Positions 17,419-26,833 of a stretch of DNA of 64,000 nt are shown piece after piece. This DNA is from DATFTE01 sp963802575 (GTDB lineage Bacteria; Acidobacteriota; Terriglobia; Terriglobales; Acidobacteriaceae). Location: positions 1 through 64,000 of the forward strand of contig CAWDJF010000003.1 in the NCBI GenBank assembly GCA_963802575.1, in the 5' to 3' direction. The position numbers and the translations under genes were made by a program. How positions within the stretch are numbered: position 1 is the first letter of the stretch; the number at the start of each line of letters is the position of its first letter. The notes under the pieces were generated by a model. That model made no database searches. It worked only from the letters and a program-made list of their open reading frames with translations, and was not told where the DNA came from.

Positions 17419-19905
17419 ATGGCGACAAAATCAAAGGCATTGACGGGCTCAGGCTCGACCGGAGTGTTAGACGCAACCAACGGCGAACGGGAGCGTGTGT
17501 TTGAGGCATTCCGGCGCTGGGGTTATCTGGAAGCGGATTTGGATCCGCTGGGGTTTCTGCGTCCAGTGGCTTATCCGGAGTTGCAGATTTCGGGCGAAGC
17601 GGCGCGCGAGGCTCGCAGCATTTATTGCGGAACCGTGGGAGTCGAGTTTGCGCACATCGCTGATCCCGGGCGGCGGCGGTGGATTCAGGAGCAGATGGAG
17701 GCGACACCCGCGTCCGTGGATCAGGCGCGCGTGTTGGATCTTCTGATTCGCGGGGATTTGTTCGAGCAGGTACTGCAACAACGCTACTTGGGAACCAAGC
17801 GCTTTTCGCTGGAGGGCGTCACCTCACTGCTGCCACTGGTCGATGAAATTCTTGACGCCGCGGGCCAGCAAGGCGCGGTTGAGTTGGTGATGGGCATGAG
17901 CCATCGCGGACGTCTCAACGTGATAGTGCATGTCGCGAAGCGTCCTGCGGAAGAAGTGTTCGCCGGATTTGAAGATGTCGATCCGCGGAGTGTGCTGGGG
18001 GGCGGCGACGTGAAATACCACATGGGCGCGACCGGCGAGTATGAAACGCGGAGTGGTGCGAAGATTCACATTCATCTGGTTTCGAATCCCAGCCATTTGG
18101 AGGCAGTCGACCCGGTTACTGTCGGAAGAACGAAGGCCAAGCAGGATCGTGCGGGCGAGGGCGGAGACAAGAAATTCCTACCGCTGATTGTGCACGGCGA
18201 CGGAGCCTTCGCCGGACAAGGGATTTTCGCTGAGACATTGAACTACGCGGACCTGCCCGGCTACACCGTAGGCGGCACGATTCATGTCATCGTGAACAAC
18301 CTGCTCGGGTTCACGACGCTGAGCCGCGAGTTGCAGTCGGCGCGATTCTCAGCGCAGTTAGCGCGACGACAGGAGATTCCCATCTTCCACGTGAACGCCG
18401 AGGATGTCGACGCCGTGGTTCGCGTGGGCCGTATGGCGCTTGAGTATCGTTACCGGTTCGGCAGCGACGTGGTCATCGACATGATCGGGTACCGGCGGCA
18501 TGGTCACAGCGAAGTGGACGATCCAACGGTGACCCAGCCGCTGCTCTATAAGGCGATTAAGGATCATCCGCCGCTGTGGGAGATTTATGCCGAGGACAGC
18601 GAAGCGGAGAATGCACAAGAGCGCGTGAGTGCGATTAAGGCCGAGTTCGAGGCGGCGCAGAAACAGGCGGGCACGCTGACCAAGAAGCCGACCCTGCGAG
18701 ATTTGCCCAGTTATTGGGACAAGTTTGAAGGCGGACGCTACAAGTCTGAATATGAAGTGAACACCGGTTTGCCTGCGAGTGAACTTCAGGAGCTGACCGA
18801 GCGGCTGACGACATATCCCGCTGGTTTTCACATCCATCCCAAGGTGAAAAAGCTTTTGGAACAGCGGGCCGAGATGGGCGCGGGTAAGCGGGCCGTCGAT
18901 TACGGAATGGCAGAGGCGCTGGCCTTCGCGAGTCTGGTGAAGGCTGGCACTCCGGTGCGATTGAGTGGACAGGATTGCCGCCGCGGCACGTTCAATCAAC
19001 GACATTCGGTGCTGCTCGATATCGAGAATGAACAGGAATATGTACCACTCGAAAACATCGCCGCAGGCCAGGCGCGATGCGACATTTATAACTCGACGCT
19101 TTCCGAAGCCGGTGTGCTCGGCTTCGAATATGGCTATAGCCGAGACTATCCGGAAACGCTGGTCTTGTGGGAAGCGCAGTTCGGCGATTTCGCCAACGTC
19201 GCGCAGGCAGTGATTGATCAGTTCGTGAGCGCGGGCGAAGACAAGTGGGGGTTGCTGTCGGGAGTCGTTCTACTTTTGCCACATGGCTACGAGGGTCAAG
19301 GGCCAGAGCATTCAAGCGCGCGCATTGAGCGTTATCTGCAACTGGCGGCGCGCGACAATTTTCAGGTCTGCCAGCCGTCCAATGCGGCGCAGTATTTCCA
19401 TTTGCTGCGGCGGCAAGCGCTACGGTCTTGGCGGAAACCCCTGGTTGTGTTTACGCCGAAGAGCATGCTGCGGCATCCAGATGCGTCATCCGCGGTTGAG
19501 GACTTCACGAACAAGCGGTTCGAGACGGTGATCGCGGATTCTTCAGTTACCGATGCGAAACGCATATTGGTATGCACCGGAAAGATCGGTCACGAGCTGG
19601 CGATTGAGCGCAAGAAGAGAAAAGATGACAAAACGGCGATCATTTTTCTGGAGCAGATGTATCCGTTCCCGGAAGAAGAGCTGACCGTGGCGATCGATCA
19701 GCATCAATCGGCGCACGAAGTGGTGTGGGTGCAGGAAGAACCGGCCAATATGGGAGCAATGTCGCATGTGATGGCGCGGTTGCGGCGCGTGGCGGGAGAG
19801 CGCGCGGTGCTTTCGGTGAAACGATCGGCGAGCGCGAGTCCAGCGACAGGGTCTGCGAAGGCGCATGAGATGGAGCAGAAGACGATCTCTGACGCTGGCG
19901 TTTGA
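17419..19905 (+). CDS. sucA: 2-oxoglutarate dehydrogenase E1 component
   Basis: Thiamine-diphosphate-dependent decarboxylase of the TCA cycle. The 828 residues include EFAHIADPGRRRWIQEQME, GMSHRGRLNVIVHV, HGDGAFAGQGIFAETLN (cofactor motif), IGYRRHGHSEVDDP, LSGQDCRRGTFNQRHSVLLD and GQGPEHSSARIERYLQ. The protein is about 100 residues shorter than the enterobacterial enzyme. The usual GFTTSP.D.RS region reads GFTTLSRELQSAR, which may affect substrate binding but keeps the fold. No E2 or E3 gene is adjacent, so the complex must be encoded at more than one locus. Confidence 0.93.
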   Translation: MATKSKALTGSGSTGVLDATNGERERVFEAFRRWGYLEADLDPLGFLRPVAYPELQISGEAAREARSIYCGTVGVEFAHIADPGRRRWIQEQMEATPASVDQARVLDLLIRGDLFEQVLQQRYLGTKRFSLEGVTSLLPLVDEILDAAGQQGAVELVMGMSHRGRLNVIVHVAKRPAEEVFAGFEDVDPRSVLGGGDVKYHMGATGEYETRSGAKIHIHLVSNPSHLEAVDPVTVGRTKAKQDRAGEGGDKKFLPLIVHGDGAFAGQGIFAETLNYADLPGYTVGGTIHVIVNNLLGFTTLSRELQSARFSAQLARRQEIPIFHVNAEDVDAVVRVGRMALEYRYRFGSDVVIDMIGYRRHGHSEVDDPTVTQPLLYKAIKDHPPLWEIYAEDSEAENAQERVSAIKAEFEAAQKQAGTLTKKPTLRDLPSYWDKFEGGRYKSEYEVNTGLPASELQELTERLTTYPAGFHIHPKVKKLLEQRAEMGAGKRAVDYGMAEALAFASLVKAGTPVRLSGQDCRRGTFNQRHSVLLDIENEQEYVPLENIAAGQARCDIYNSTLSEAGVLGFEYGYSRDYPETLVLWEAQFGDFANVAQAVIDQFVSAGEDKWGLLSGVVLLLPHGYEGQGPEHSSARIERYLQLAARDNFQVCQPSNAAQYFHLLRRQALRSWRKPLVVFTPKSMLRHPDASSAVEDFTNKRFETVIADSSVTDAKRILVCTGKIGHELAIERKKRKDDKTAIIFLEQMYPFPEEELTVAIDQHQSAHEVVWVQEEPANMGAMSHVMARLRRVAGERAVLSVKRSASASPATGSAKAHEMEQKTISDAGV

Positions 19906-19953
19906 TATGAAATCGTAAGATCCACCACAGAGACACAGAGTACAGAGAAACTT

Positions 19954-20565
19954 TTATTTTTCTTTGGGTCGCTCGGTTACTGGTTTCTCTCCCGGACCCG
20001 GCAGCGGAACTTTCGCTCCTCCCGCGGCTTCTGACTTCAACAACACCTCGACATTGGGATACGCGTAAATAGTGGGCGCGTGATTTTGCATCAGGCCTCC
20101 TGTGTCGGCCGTGGGACCGTAGTTGCTGTGTAGATCGTGCGCCAGCATGCGCAGCATTGCCATTTGCTGGCCGCGATGGTGCGCGGTGTGATTCAGCCGG
20201 CGGGTCATCACCCAGGCGCGCGAGCGGCGAACATCAAAGAACGCAACAATTTCTTCCCACCATGCGTCAGTCTTCTCTTTCAGGACGGCGAGCCGTTTGG
20301 CGCTGTCTTCGGCGTAGCGCTTCATGAATTCCAGACGCGTCTCGGGATTTGGTAGCGGTGGCGCGCCGACGTCGATGCCCAGCATGGTGCGAAACCAGAG
20401 GTCCTCACTCACGCATTGATGAACCATCTGCTCGTGGACACTGCGACCGCGAGGGTCCGTGGGATGCGGCCGGAATGGCAAGTCTGGGTCGTTGAATTCG
20501 CTCCAGACGCTGACCACCTTTTCGCGCTCGGTGGCGTAGGTTTCAACGAGGAAATCGTAAGGCAT
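19954..20565 (-). CDS. DinB-family four-helix protein
   Basis: A 203-residue DinB-like metal-binding four-helix bundle. Likely metal histidines lie in EQMVHQCVSEDLWF and MTRRLNHTAHHRGQQMAMLRML; the latter is the characteristic C-terminal HTxxHRGQ motif. The ATG at 20565 has GAGG five bases upstream; an ATG at 20586 is possible. DinB proteins may be thiol-dependent transferases or damage-inducible factors, and nothing here indicates the substrate. Confidence 0.85.
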   Translation of the reverse strand: MPYDFLVETYATEREKVVSVWSEFNDPDLPFRPHPTDPRGRSVHEQMVHQCVSEDLWFRTMLGIDVGAPPLPNPETRLEFMKRYAEDSAKRLAVLKEKTDAWWEEIVAFFDVRRSRAWVMTRRLNHTAHHRGQQMAMLRMLAHDLHSNYGPTADTGGLMQNHAPTIYAYPNVEVLLKSEAAGGAKVPLPGPGEKPVTERPKEK

Positions 20566-20590
20566 GGGAACCTCGAGTTCGGGCATCGGG

Positions 20591-20620
20591 CTTCAGACTT
20601 CAGACTTCAGACTTCAGACT
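20591..20620. repeat. Heptamer tandem repeat (CTTCAGA)4
   Basis: Four near-perfect copies of CTTCAGA in the gap between the divergent DinB and hydantoinase genes. It is the purest example of the 7-bp repeat class in the window. Confidence 0.9.
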
Positions 20621-20667
20621 AGACAGATGCCTGAACTCCGCAAATGGTAACCTAATTTTCCAACTTC

Positions 20668-22755
20668 ATGGCACCTCGAAAACCACTACCGCTTCGCGTT
20701 GCGATCGACACCGGAGGCACGTTTACCGACTGCGTGTGGGTGGAGCGCGGGCGAGTGCGGATGCTCAAGGTATTCTCGACTCCTGCAGATCCTTCGCGCG
20801 CGATTGTCGAAGCACTTGAGAAGATTGGCGTGCGGGGTCCGCTGGTTTTGCTGCACGGCACGACTGTCGGGACGAATACTCTGTTGCAGCGCAAGGGCGC
20901 GCGAGTGGCGCTGATCACCACCGAGGGATTTGAAGACGCTATCGAGATCGGGCGGCAGGCGCGTCCGAAGCTTTATGACTTCTTCTTCGATCGCGTCGAG
21001 CCACTGGTGGCCGCAGATATGCGATTCGGACTCGGAGAGCGGACGGATGGGCAGGGCAAAGTACTGCAATCGCCTTCCCAGACCGAGTTGGACTCACTTA
21101 CGAAGAAAGTCGAGCAGAAGAATCCGGAGGCGATTGCGGTTTGCCTGCTGTTCTCGTTTGCGAATGCCGAAAATGAAAAAGCGGCGGCTAGCACGTTAAA
21201 GAAACTGGGTATCCCTCTTTCTGTATCGCATGAAATCCTGCCAGAGTTCCGCGAATATGAGCGCATGAGCACGGTAACGATGAACGCTTATCTGCAGCCG
21301 GTCATGCAGCGGTATCTGGGAAACTTACGCGGGAGTGTGCAGTCTTTCCCTCAGGGGCTAAAGCCCAATTCTCCGGCATCTGGTGGCACGGCTGAAGCCG
21401 TGCCCTTCCCAAGAAAAGCTGCCAGTACGAACGCGAACATTTTTGTGATGCAGTCGAATGGCGGCATCACCGGCCTGGAATCGGCGGCGAGAGAACCGGT
21501 GCGCACCGTGCTTTCCGGCCCGGCTGGAGGCGTGGTGGGAGCGGCGGCCACGGCGAGGCGCAGCGGGTGCGACCGCATCATTTCTTTTGATATGGGCGGC
21601 ACCTCGACGGACGTTGCACTGGTGGATCGCGAGATGCGAACCGGGAGCCAAGCCGAGGTTGCGGGATTGCCCGTGGGAGTGCCGATCCTCGACATTCACA
21701 CGGTAGGCGCGGGCGGCGGTTCGATCGCGCGCTTCGACGCGGCGGGAGCGTTGCGCGTGGGGCCTGAGTCGGCGGGGGCAGATCCCGGTCCGATTTGTTA
21801 CGGGCGCGGCACGCAGCCGACCGTGACGGACGCCAATCTGCTATTGGGAAGGCTTCAGCCAAAGCGCTTTCTAGGCGGGGACTTCACGCTCGACCTGGAG
21901 CGGGCACGGAGCGTGACTTCCGAGTGGCTGAAGAAGTCGCGCAGCGCGATGAGTCTCGAGCAGTTCGCGGCTGGCGTGATTCGGGTTGCGAACGCCACCA
22001 TGGAAAAGGCGATTCGCGTAGTTTCGATCGAACGGGGACATGATCCACGAGAATTTGCGCTGGTTGCTTTTGGCGGAGCTGGCGGCCTGCATGCCTGTGA
22101 ACTGGCGGAGGCGTTGGGGATTCCGGAGGTCATCGTGCCGGCGCTTCCGGGGGCGCTGTCTGCATTCGGCATATTAGTAAGCGATGTGGCGAAGGATTAT
22201 TCGCGCACGGTTTTGTGGCGGGTTTCCGAAAAGCTTCCGGTCAGCGAGTTGAAAAAAGAATTCGCGATCTTGCGGAAACGCTCCGAAAGCGATTTTCGCG
22301 CGGAAGGCTGGGTGGGGAAACTCCAACACGCCTTCAGCGTGGACGTGCGATATCGCGGGCAAGGATACGAGTTGAATGTTCCTTATTCCCCGCGGCTTAT
22401 CCAGAGTTTCAGGAAAGTGCATGAGCGGCGATACGGTTATGCCTATTCGAACCGCGAGGCGGAACTGGTCACGCTTCATTTGCGAACGACGTTGCGATCG
22501 CCGCAGGCGGGACTGGGAGCGAGCAGCAAGGGTGGCGAGGTTCGAGGAAACAGGGGCGAACGAACCCAAGTATTCTTTGGCGGCAAGAAAGTTTCGTCGA
22601 CGATTTACGAGCGAGAGGAGTTGCAAACCGGCAAACCCTATCGAGGTCCGGCAGTGGTGACAGAGTACAGCGCCACAACCGCCGTGCCGCCAGGCAAGGT
22701 TTTCCGCCGGGATGCTGCTGGAAACCTGATGATCCGGATCGCAAAGCCGCGCTGA
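20668..22755 (+). CDS. hyuA: Hydantoinase/oxoprolinase A-type ATPase
   Basis: A 695-residue ATP-dependent ring-opening enzyme of the HyuA family. Landmarks are IDTGGTFTDCVWVERG, LHGTTVGTNTLLQRKGA, SGPAGGVVGAAATARRSG, SFDMGGTSTDVALVD, HTVGAGGGSIARFD and AFGGAGGLHACELAEALG. No HyuB partner follows. A stretch of about 25 residues (near 230-255, SFPQGLKPNSPASGG onward) is encoded by two palindromes, GGGGCTAAAGCCC and GGCACGGCTGAAGCCGTGCC, at 21354-21405. It separates family blocks and looks like a repeat inserted in frame. Substrate (hydantoin, 5-oxoproline or another) is unknown. Confidence 0.88.
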   Translation: MAPRKPLPLRVAIDTGGTFTDCVWVERGRVRMLKVFSTPADPSRAIVEALEKIGVRGPLVLLHGTTVGTNTLLQRKGARVALITTEGFEDAIEIGRQARPKLYDFFFDRVEPLVAADMRFGLGERTDGQGKVLQSPSQTELDSLTKKVEQKNPEAIAVCLLFSFANAENEKAAASTLKKLGIPLSVSHEILPEFREYERMSTVTMNAYLQPVMQRYLGNLRGSVQSFPQGLKPNSPASGGTAEAVPFPRKAASTNANIFVMQSNGGITGLESAAREPVRTVLSGPAGGVVGAAATARRSGCDRIISFDMGGTSTDVALVDREMRTGSQAEVAGLPVGVPILDIHTVGAGGGSIARFDAAGALRVGPESAGADPGPICYGRGTQPTVTDANLLLGRLQPKRFLGGDFTLDLERARSVTSEWLKKSRSAMSLEQFAAGVIRVANATMEKAIRVVSIERGHDPREFALVAFGGAGGLHACELAEALGIPEVIVPALPGALSAFGILVSDVAKDYSRTVLWRVSEKLPVSELKKEFAILRKRSESDFRAEGWVGKLQHAFSVDVRYRGQGYELNVPYSPRLIQSFRKVHERRYGYAYSNREAELVTLHLRTTLRSPQAGLGASSKGGEVRGNRGERTQVFFGGKKVSSTIYEREELQTGKPYRGPAVVTEYSATTAVPPGKVFRRDAAGNLMIRIAKPR

Positions 22756-22803
22756 CAACGGTGATCACTAGGTAACCTGGGGACCTGCGGCTACAATATG
22801 CAC

Positions 22804-23496
22804 GTGAAACCAAGCATTTTTGTAGTGGAAGACGATCCGGACATTTCGCGGTTGGTGCGTCACCATCTGGAAGCCGCGGGATTTGCGGTCAAAGTATTTC
22901 CCACGGGCGTTGCCGTGGTCAGCGAATCGGAAAAGCAAAAGCCGGTTCTTTTCGTTCTCGACATCATGGTCCCGGGAAAAGACGGGCTGGAACTGTGCCG
23001 GCAGATTCGGCAGGCTCCGACTTTAGCTGCGACTCCTGTTATTTTTCTAACCGCAAAGAGTGGCGAGGCAGACCGCATCCTCGGACTTGAACTGGGCGCC
23101 GACGATTACATTGCGAAGCCGTTCAGCCCGCGCGAACTGGTGGCGCGGGTGAAGGCGGTGCTGCGGCGGTTTGAGCGTCCGCTGCCGCAGTCGCCGATTC
23201 GGGTGGGTGACATCGAGATCGATCCCAGCGCCATGACGCTGATCGTGCGCGGCAACACGATCACAACGACCGCAACCGAGTTCCGCCTGCTCGACTACTT
23301 TGCGCGCCATCTGGGCCGCGTGTTCACGCGCGATCAATTGCTCGATTCGGTGTGGCGTGACACCGCCTACGTCACTCCGCGCTCAGTGGATGTGTACGTG
23401 CGGCGCATCCGCGAAAAGATTGAACCGGACCCTGAAAATCCCCGCTACTTGAAGACCGTGAGAGGCGCCGGATACCGCTTCGAGGCTCCCAAGTGA
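22804..23496 (+). CDS. phoB: OmpR/PhoB-family response regulator
   Basis: The N-terminal receiver has acidic EDDPD, phosphoacceptor Asp in VLDIMVPGKDG and Lys in DYIAKPFSPREL. The C-terminal winged helix shows TATEFRLLDYFARHLGRVFTR and YVTPRSVDVYVRRIREKIE. Placement before a PhoR-like kinase and a PhoU-like protein supports a phosphate-starvation regulator. A TACAAT box at 22792-22797 lies only six bases before the GTG at 22804, implying a leaderless message; the ATG at 22798 directly abuts the box. The stop overlaps the kinase start (GTGA at 23493-23496), so the two are translationally coupled. Confidence 0.88.
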   Translation: MKPSIFVVEDDPDISRLVRHHLEAAGFAVKVFPTGVAVVSESEKQKPVLFVLDIMVPGKDGLELCRQIRQAPTLAATPVIFLTAKSGEADRILGLELGADDYIAKPFSPRELVARVKAVLRRFERPLPQSPIRVGDIEIDPSAMTLIVRGNTITTTATEFRLLDYFARHLGRVFTRDQLLDSVWRDTAYVTPRSVDVYVRRIREKIEPDPENPRYLKTVRGAGYRFEAPK

Positions 23497-25220
23497 GAAG
23501 CCGGATATTCCTGAAGTTGCTCGCGATCTTCGCTCTAGTGATCGCGGCAGCGACCTTGACCTTCGACCTGTCCATCCAGGGTGCTTGGGAAAATTCGCTG
23601 CGCCGAGAAATCGAACGCAACCTGCGAGAGAAAACTCTGATGTTCGCCCGCCGGGTGAACAACGACAACGCTCACGATCTGCAAAATATTACTTCGCAGG
23701 AAGCGCAAGCGGCTGGCGCGCGCGCCACCGTGATTGATGCGGACGGCAAAGTACTGGCGGATTCGGAAGGGAATGCCGCCTCTATGGAAGACTACGCCCA
23801 ACGGCCTGAGTTCGTGGCCGCGCTCAAGGGTGATGTGGGGATAGATACGCGGAAGAGTCCTACGATTGGAACTTCTTTTCTTTATGTAGCGGTACCGATC
23901 TCTGGCGGCGCGGTGCGTCTGGCCTATCCGGTGTCAGACACGGAGGCAGCCACGGGGCAGGTGCGACGCACTCTGTGGTTGGGATCGGGCATCGCTTTTG
24001 GTGTCGCCGTCCTTTTAGCAGGAATAACCGCACAATTTACGGCCAGGCGCTTGCAGCGGATTGTGCAATTCGCGGGACGAATTTCCAGGGGCGACCTCAC
24101 CGCGCGAGTCAACGAGAGTTCCGCCGACGAAGTGGGTGTGGTGGCCGGCGCGCTCGACACCACAGCGCAGCGGCTAGAAACGAGTTTCGCCGCGTTGCAG
24201 ACGAGCCAGCATCAGCTTGAAACCCTGCTAAACAGCATGCAGGATGCGGTCATCGCCGTCGGCGAGGATGAACGCGTGCAATGGGCGAACCAGATGATGA
24301 GCCGGTTGGTGCGGCAGGGCACCCGGCTGAATGCGCCTATCGTGGAGACGGTGCGCGATCCTGATTTTCTGCGCGCCGTGCGAGGCGCGAGCGAGACGCG
24401 CCGGGTCTGCGCGGCGCGGGCATCGTCGGTGGTTCCGGGAAGGACCTTCGATGTAACCGCCGCTCCTTTGCCAGGCGGGGGTGCGGTAGCGGTGCTGCGC
24501 GATCTTACCGAGACTGAGCGCGTCGAAAAAACGCGGCGGGACTTTATCGCCAATGTGTCGCACGAACTGCGAACGCCGCTGACGTCGATCCAGGGATACA
24601 CAGAAACGCTGCTGGATGGCGCTCCCGAGAGCGACCACTCGCGCGAGTTCCTGGAAATTATTCGCAAGAACGCAACCCGCATGTCGCGCCTTACCGAAGA
24701 TCTGCTCGCTCTGGCGCGGGTGGAATCGGGCGAGCAGCGTTTTGACGTGCAGCCCGTCGGTTCGGGAGAACTCCTGGAGGAGGCCATACAGAGTTTCCGC
24801 GAAGTGGCGCGGACCCACGGCATCGAAATCAAAGTAGAGGACACGGCGCAGGCAGAAGTAAATGCGGATCGCGAAGCCGTCCACCAGGTTTTCTCGAACC
24901 TGATTGACAATGCCCTCAAATACGGAGGATCTGGCGGGGCGATTGTGCTTGGGGCGCGTCCGTCTCCGCGCGGAGTGGAGTTTTACGTACAGGATTTCGG
25001 ACCAGGAATTCCTTCCGAACACCTGCCTCGATTATTCGAGCGGTTCTATCGCGTCGACAAAGCACGTTCGCGCGAATCCGGAGGAACCGGATTGGGGCTG
25101 GCGATCGCCAAGCATATTGTTCTTGCCCACGGCGGAGCGATCGGCGCGGAAAGCGAACTGAATCACGGTTCGCGCTTCTTGTTCACACTGCCTCTGGCGC
25201 CGGTTGAAAAACCGGCGTAG
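23493..25220 (+). CDS. phoR: Membrane sensor histidine kinase, PhoR-like
   Basis: 575 residues. The order is an N-terminal membrane helix (about 5-28), an extracytoplasmic sensor (about 30-150), a second helix (about 160-182), a HAMP linker (RRLQRIVQFAGRISRGDL), a PAS domain (LLNSMQDAVIAVGEDERVQWAN), the HisKA motif NVSHELRTPLTSIQGY, and an ATPase domain (FSNLIDNALKYG, VQDFGPGIP, GGTGLGLAIAKHIV). Its large periplasmic domain differs from classical PhoR, so the signal may not be phosphate alone. It starts at a GTG overlapping the phoB stop. The downstream phoU gene suggests the phosphate regulon. Confidence 0.88.
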   Translation: MRSRIFLKLLAIFALVIAAATLTFDLSIQGAWENSLRREIERNLREKTLMFARRVNNDNAHDLQNITSQEAQAAGARATVIDADGKVLADSEGNAASMEDYAQRPEFVAALKGDVGIDTRKSPTIGTSFLYVAVPISGGAVRLAYPVSDTEAATGQVRRTLWLGSGIAFGVAVLLAGITAQFTARRLQRIVQFAGRISRGDLTARVNESSADEVGVVAGALDTTAQRLETSFAALQTSQHQLETLLNSMQDAVIAVGEDERVQWANQMMSRLVRQGTRLNAPIVETVRDPDFLRAVRGASETRRVCAARASSVVPGRTFDVTAAPLPGGGAVAVLRDLTETERVEKTRRDFIANVSHELRTPLTSIQGYTETLLDGAPESDHSREFLEIIRKNATRMSRLTEDLLALARVESGEQRFDVQPVGSGELLEEAIQSFREVARTHGIEIKVEDTAQAEVNADREAVHQVFSNLIDNALKYGGSGGAIVLGARPSPRGVEFYVQDFGPGIPSEHLPRLFERFYRVDKARSRESGGTGLGLAIAKHIVLAHGGAIGAESELNHGSRFLFTLPLAPVEKPA

Positions 25221-25363
25221 GCGTCACGAATATCCAAGAAAATTCATATGCTTTTAACCAACTCTGTAAGCAAAAGCTCTATTCTTCCATCTTGAGTACC
25301 AGCCCAAATCGACGACCAGGGGTAGGGCGGCCCACTTCAGCCCGTTTGCGGAGGATTGCGCGC

Positions 25364-26089
25364 ATGAGTACGGCCACCATTAAGAGTTCAGCGCCAGAGC
25401 CCTCCTATGCACATCTGGTCCGGCGAACCATTGAAGCATGTCAGGTAGCGAAGGAAGCTGCGGCGGCCGCAGCGGAAGGCATCGCGACCGGGTCCGCGGT
25501 GCTGCTAAATACCATTCGGGTGCGCGAGAAGGAACTCGACACTTTCGACATGGAGATCGATGCCGGCGTTACCGCGGCGATCACCCAGGTGACCGAAGCG
25601 GAAGCTCGAGAATTGCTCGCTTGCATGAAGTTCATGATCGGTTTGGAGCGCATCGGCGATCTCTTGCTCAGTTTTGCCAGCAGTGCGCAAGCGGTGGGCG
25701 GACGGTTGGATCCGCAAGATACTCGCGACCTCACGCAGATGGCAACCGTTCTCGAGAAGATGCTTAGCGATTCCGGAGAGGCGTTCAGCGCGCGCGACGT
25801 GAAAAAAGCGATCGATGTGTTGCGCGCGGACGCGGAGATGGATCGGTTGAGAAATCTGGTGTTCCTGCGCCACATTGAGAATCCGGAAAATGTGCAGCGC
25901 CAGGCCAGCTTGCAAGTCATCTTCATGACGCAATCGCTGGAGCGAGCCGGCGATCACGCCAAGAATCTTGCCGAAGAAGTCTGCTTCGTTGTCAGCGGAC
26001 ACACCGTGCGTCACGTGATGATGGCTTACGACAAACCTATCGAGCAGATGTTTCTGGATTACTTGCGGCAGCGCGACGAGCGCCGGTAG
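25364..26089 (+). CDS. phoU: PhoU-like phosphate signalling protein
   Basis: 241 residues, predicted all-helical, with two PhoU repeats: one around MEIDAGVTAAITQVTEAEARELL and KFMIGLERIGDLLLSFA, the other around FMTQSLERAGDHAKNLAEEV. PhoU links the phosphate transporter and PhoR to silence the regulon when phosphate is plentiful. The ATG at 25364 has GGAGG upstream; the frame is open from a TTG at 25292. No pst transporter genes are adjacent, so this locus is a reduced phoBRU cluster. Confidence 0.88.
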   Translation: MSTATIKSSAPEPSYAHLVRRTIEACQVAKEAAAAAAEGIATGSAVLLNTIRVREKELDTFDMEIDAGVTAAITQVTEAEARELLACMKFMIGLERIGDLLLSFASSAQAVGGRLDPQDTRDLTQMATVLEKMLSDSGEAFSARDVKKAIDVLRADAEMDRLRNLVFLRHIENPENVQRQASLQVIFMTQSLERAGDHAKNLAEEVCFVVSGHTVRHVMMAYDKPIEQMFLDYLRQRDERR

Positions 26090-26307
26090 CCGCGTCTACA
26101 GCTTCTTCCCTACAGTCCCAATCACTATTCCTGTATGAACGTTCTCGGGGGAAAATTCCTCCTCCTGTCCTCCCGAAAGTTCCGGCGCCCGATACGACTC
26201 AATCGCGCAAAGCGCAGCAAAATCAGCAAAATCAATGTGCGAATTCGTGGCAAGACTCGTGCAATAGACACATCGCATTCAGACTACGGTCTCTTTGGAG
26301 GAGTGCA

Positions 26308-26655
26308 ATGAAGAAACATTTAAGCATCATGGCAACGCTCGCTCTTGGCGCAGCGCTATTACCAGCAGCGTTCGCGCAGGAGCACTCGAGTCCGTCAAGC
26401 CAGCAGGATCAAAGTATGTCGCAGTCGCAGCCGGAACAGGATTCCGCACAGAGTCCGACGGCGTATACCGGCACAGTGATGAAGAGCGGCAGCAAGTACG
26501 TGTTGAAGACCGATGCGGGAACGCTGCAGCTCGACGACCAGGCGAAGGCGAAAAAATATAACGGGAAACAAGTGACCGTGAACGGCACCGTCGACAAGAG
26601 CACAGGCATGCTGCATGTGACCGATATCGCTCCTGCATCTTCGATGCAGCACTAG
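26308..26655 (+). CDS. Small secreted OB-fold-like protein
   Basis: 115 residues with a clear signal peptide (MKKHLSIMATLALGAALLPAAFA-Q region, cleavage near residue 23), then a Ser/Gln-rich linker. A short beta-rich domain follows (YTGTVMKSGSKYVLKTDAGT, KYNGKQVTVNGTVDKSTGML). It resembles the small DUF5818-type domains I associate with acidobacteria, which look like a bacterial OB fold. GGAGG lies just upstream of the ATG. Function is unknown; it should be periplasmic. Confidence 0.8.
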   Translation: MKKHLSIMATLALGAALLPAAFAQEHSSPSSQQDQSMSQSQPEQDSAQSPTAYTGTVMKSGSKYVLKTDAGTLQLDDQAKAKKYNGKQVTVNGTVDKSTGMLHVTDIAPASSMQH

Positions 26656-26833
26656 GAGTTTTAAGCAATAAAAAGGGCTCTTCGCAAATCCTCAGAGGAA
26701 CCCGGTTCCGCGTTTTGCCCCCAACCGAAAGCGGCTGCCTGTGCAGATCACAGGCGGCCGCTCCTACCTCGCACCGACGCACGTGATGCTGATCACAGCT
26801 TTCTGAGACACGGCGTTCCATCGTATTAGATGG

